From Candidatus Nanopelagicales bacterium (GTDB lineage Bacteria > Actinomycetota > Actinomycetes > S36-B12 > UBA10799), in assembly GCA_025455985.1 (NCBI GenBank), contig JALOLM010000131.1:1-6501 (forward strand): a DNA stretch of 6,501 bases. Direction: 5' to 3'. Positions 4,908 through 6,501 of the stretch are shown here, piece after piece (within the stretch, counting starts at the first letter, position 1; each line of letters starts with the position of its first letter). Below the pieces are notes generated by a model. That model saw only the letters and a list, made by a program, of their open reading frames with translations. It had not been told where the DNA came from and ran no database searches. Made by a program: the position numbers and the translations under genes.

Positions 4908-5390
4908 ATGACAAGCCAGGCAGTAGGACCCACCCAGTTGGAGGACCGGCAGGTCCCGGTCAAAGTGAAGCTCGCAGCAACATGGGCCAGTTTCATGTTC
5001 CTGTACATCTACGTCGACTACCTGGCGCTGTACAAGCCCGGCTTCGTTGACGAGATCCTGGGCGGCAGGGTCCACGAGTTCGATACTGGGCCAACGTTCG
5101 TCGCCCTCGCGCTCACGCTGATTGCGATCCCGAGCCTCATGATCATGCTCTCCGCGACACTGCCCGCCCGCGTCAACCGCACCGTCAACCTCGTCGTGGC
5201 AGCGCTCTACATTCCCGTATCGATCTATAACGCGGCGGGGGAGTCCCTGACGTACTCCTACTTCTACGGACTGTCCATTGGACTGGAGGTGCTGCTCCTG
5301 GCCTTCATCCTGCGCTGCGCCTGGACCTGGCCCCGCACGCCGTCAATGTCGGTGCCGAACCTCGTCGAACCCGACCAGTCGCGGATCTAG
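4908..5390 (+). CDS. DUF6326-like four-helix membrane protein
   Basis: The 160-residue protein has four probable transmembrane segments at about 22-40, 63-85, 92-112 and 118-140, with short loops and a hydrophilic C-terminal tail. Features I associate with the DUF6326 family are the VKVKLAATWASFMFLYIYVDYL start of helix 1 (18-39), the YKPG turn (42-45), PSLMIMLSATLPAR before helix 3, and a Gly-Glu after helix 3. The family's biochemical function is unknown to me. It is divergent from a TetR repressor whose probable operators overlap its promoter, so it is likely induced by a ligand, as efflux or membrane-stress proteins are; this is inference. The tail from Arg143 (RTPSMSVPNLVEPDQSRI) is repeated in diverged form after the next gene, at 6240-6293. 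Confidence 0.8.
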   Translation: MTSQAVGPTQLEDRQVPVKVKLAATWASFMFLYIYVDYLALYKPGFVDEILGGRVHEFDTGPTFVALALTLIAIPSLMIMLSATLPARVNRTVNLVVAALYIPVSIYNAAGESLTYSYFYGLSIGLEVLLLAFILRCAWTWPRTPSMSVPNLVEPDQSRI

Positions 5391-5425
5391 GCAGAACGGC
5401 GGTCGCCGGGCTTCGGATCTCTACG
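5334..5425 (+). repeat. Direct repeat copy A: 3' end of the DUF6326 gene
   Basis: The last 18 sense codons (5334-5387) match 6240-6293 at 46 of 54 bases, without gaps, at an offset of exactly 906 bp. Weaker ungapped similarity continues past the stop to GGGCTTCG (about 5408-5415; 6314-6321 in copy B), fading by ~5425. Confidence 0.8.
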
Positions 5426-5462
5426 CCATCCGGGTGCTGTCGTTGACTGAACCGAACGGGCA

Positions 5463-5486
5463 GCATCAGGCATCAGATCTTGATGC
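5463..5486. repeat. Tandem GCATCAG plus GCATCA-gatct-TGATGC inverted repeat
   Basis: GCATCAG occurs twice in a row (5463-5469, 5470-5476). The second copy forms a 6-bp inverted repeat with TGATGC (5481-5486) around a 5-nt centre. It lies ~100 bp before the secreted-protein gene and could be a regulator site; no T tract follows, so it is not a convincing terminator. Confidence 0.3.
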
Positions 5487-5567
5487 GAACGCAACCTCGC
5501 CTCGATCAGAGTGGTCAGGAAGCAGACTCGTGCAGCGCTACCGTGAAAGTGGTGGATCTCCGCAGTC

Positions 5568-5575
5568 AGGAGAGG
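5568..5575 (+). promoter_or_regulatory. Ribosome binding site of the 5583-6188 gene
   Basis: AGGAGAGG ends 7 nt before ATG 5583, which together with the signal peptide fixes the start. TACCGT at 5539-5544 is a possible -10 box without a clear -35. Confidence 0.75.
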
Positions 5576-5582
5576 GGGCATC

Positions 5583-6188
5583 ATGAGCAAGTTGATCTCA
5601 GTTCTGGGTGTTGGGGTTGCCGCGATCAGCCTGTCGGTGGCGACAGTCCCCGCGACAGCGATGACCGTGCACCCTGGACCTGTCAAGCTCGTCTTTCCCG
5701 AGGCATCTGAGCCCGGCGACATGCGCCCTGGGACAACGTCCACCCTGTACGTCAGTAGTTCGTCTTTCGACTTGGCGAGAGGCGGCCCCATTGTCTGGCG
5801 TGGACGGGTGTACCAAGGCGGTCGCCTGAAGTTCCCCGCGGCCAAGCAGACGTGGCCAACGTCGATCCTCTCGGACACGTCTATCAAACGTTTGGCCGGA
5901 ACAATAGGCACCGATGGCAAAGTGAGGCTTGAGGGGACCATGAAGGCCGTTGTTTCTGCCCCTGGAGTCTCCTGCACGACGACCTCGCCCATCACGTTGT
6001 CCACGAGGATCCGACCCGGGCCCGTGTTGGGTAACCCCGGTGGCCAGGACTGCACCCCCTCAACCGGCAAAGTGGCGCTGATGAGCAAGCCCCTGCGCCT
6101 CACAAGCGTGGACGGTGGTTCAGGCTGCGGCCCAATCTTGTATCTGCAGCCGCTGCTCTACCTCACCGGCTCGATGAAGTTGCCCTGA
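5583..6188 (+). CDS. Secreted hypothetical protein with signal peptide and three cysteines
   Basis: The 201-residue product starts with a short signal peptide: Lys3, a hydrophobic stretch at about 4-21, and an ATA site (24-26) before Met27. The mature part is rich in Gly, Pro, Ser and Thr and has alternating hydrophobic strands. It holds three cysteines: GVSCTTTSP (Cys131), GQDCTPS (Cys157) and GSGCGP (Cys182). No lipobox, membrane anchor or catalytic motif is visible, and I do not recognise the family. Its sequence differs from the secreted protein at 3541-4068, although both are small exported proteins of probable beta structure. It is bracketed by two copies of the DUF6326 3' end (5334-5387, 6240-6293), so it may have arrived or been rearranged as part of a 906-bp repeat unit. 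An opposite-strand reading frame spans it but lacks start signals. Confidence 0.78.
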   Translation: MSKLISVLGVGVAAISLSVATVPATAMTVHPGPVKLVFPEASEPGDMRPGTTSTLYVSSSSFDLARGGPIVWRGRVYQGGRLKFPAAKQTWPTSILSDTSIKRLAGTIGTDGKVRLEGTMKAVVSAPGVSCTTTSPITLSTRIRPGPVLGNPGGQDCTPSTGKVALMSKPLRLTSVDGGSGCGPILYLQPLLYLTGSMKLP

Positions 6189-6308
6189 GGAGTGCGAATC
6201 GCCAACCCTCATAGCCGTCGTTCGGCCAAGAGTTGGCTACGCACGCCATCACTGTCGCTGCCGGACCTCGTCGAAGCCGATCGGTCGCGGGTCCCGATGG
6301 AGCGGTAG
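6189..6308 (+). pseudogene. C-terminal remnant of a second DUF6326-like gene (direct repeat copy B)
   Basis: From 6240 the reading frame gives RTPSLSLPDLVEADRSR, matching the DUF6326 protein's tail (12 of the 18 aligned residues identical, the rest mostly conservative such as Met/Leu, Asn/Asp and Ile/Val), then VPMER and a stop at 6306-6308. A Trp two codons earlier (6234-6236) also aligns with Trp141. Upstream of that, back to the secreted gene's stop at 6186-6188, the frame no longer resembles the family, and the membrane part is missing. The remnant is in the same frame as the secreted-protein gene, just past its stop. It could be the scar of a tandem duplication or the displaced original end of the gene. 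Confidence 0.65.
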
Positions 6309-6475
6309 GCGCAGGGCTTCGATCCTCTCCGGTTGGTCAGGGACTGGCCGTACGTGGGAAGTGTTTGCTGCGCTCCCGTTCCGGATTCCCCGTGGTATCT
6401 CATGAAGCTCCGCCGCGCTAGGCTTCACTGCGTCCCGTGAGTGACCGGTCAACCCACCTATCCCAGGAGAATTCC
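6309..6475. other. Intergenic stretch before the last gene
   Basis: The first ~20 bases still resemble the DNA after the DUF6326 stop (GGGCTTCG shared). The rest shows no gene I can support. TAGGCT at 6419-6424 fits a TANNNT -10 box for the gene starting at 6476, without a good -35. Confidence 0.4.
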
Positions 6476-6501
6476 TTGCTTCCAGCGAACGTGCCTATGG
6501 G
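6476..6501 (+). CDS. Start of an unidentified gene (partial, runs off the window)
   Basis: AGGAG at 6465-6469 is followed after 6 nt by TTG 6476, which opens a frame reading (M)LPANVPM to the window edge. ATG 6495 in the same frame is an alternative but is much too far from the ribosome binding site. Eight codons are too few to name a product, and the call rests on the ribosome binding site alone. Confidence 0.4.

Noticed and set aside
5387..6103. 238-codon minus-strand frame over the second secreted-protein gene
   Set aside because: The plus-strand frame has a strong ribosome binding site and a signal peptide; the minus frame has neither and no recognisable domain.
1..6501. CRISPR array, transposon or insertion sequence
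   Set aside because: No regularly spaced repeat set, no transposase-like frame and no terminal inverted repeats with a target duplication were seen; the repeats present are the few described.

Overview
The window looks like a chromosomal segment of a high-GC actinobacterium. The evidence is the core order (prephenate dehydrogenase end)-cmk-der, the acidic N-terminal extension on Der, GTG starts, TANNNT -10 boxes placed 6 nt before start codons (leaderless style), a tRNA without an encoded CCA, and actinobacterial families such as DUF6326. The genus cannot be fixed from this sequence alone.

Left part (1-2357), conserved core on the + strand: the last 25 codons of a probable prephenate dehydrogenase, a 162-bp gap holding three copies of a 16-bp element (one inverted), then cmk (CMP kinase) and der (tandem-G-domain ribosome-assembly GTPase), overlapping by 4 bp as one translational unit.

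Middle part (2358-3540), accessory DNA around a tRNA: convergent to der is a minus-strand gene for a PD-(D/E)XK nuclease of the group-I-intron-endonuclease type, with two tandem helical modules at its N-terminus. It is followed by an intact tRNA-Pro(GGG) with a strong terminator. A second, degenerate copy of the tRNA 3' end lies 111 bp downstream, which looks like an attachment-site scar or a decayed tRNA duplicate.

Right part (3541-6501), accessory genes: a minus-strand secreted protein with a leaderless promoter; a minus-strand TetR-family repressor; and, divergent from it, a four-helix DUF6326 membrane protein. The TetR/DUF6326 intergenic region carries a near-consensus promoter whose spacer is filled by the palindrome CGTACAGCGTACG, with a second copy (CGTACAGTGTACG) 32 bp downstream. 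This is a self-contained repressor/target module. Next is a second secreted protein with its own ribosome binding site. After its stop lies a diverged copy of the 3' end of the DUF6326 gene (46 of 54 bases identical), so the secreted-protein gene is bracketed by two copies of that end. A further gene appears to begin at 6476 and runs off the window.

The most distinctive theme is that two different genes (tRNA-Pro and the DUF6326 gene) each have their 3' end duplicated downstream, in a stretch that also carries a homing-type nuclease. I did not find a CRISPR array, insertion sequence, transposase or integrase gene.
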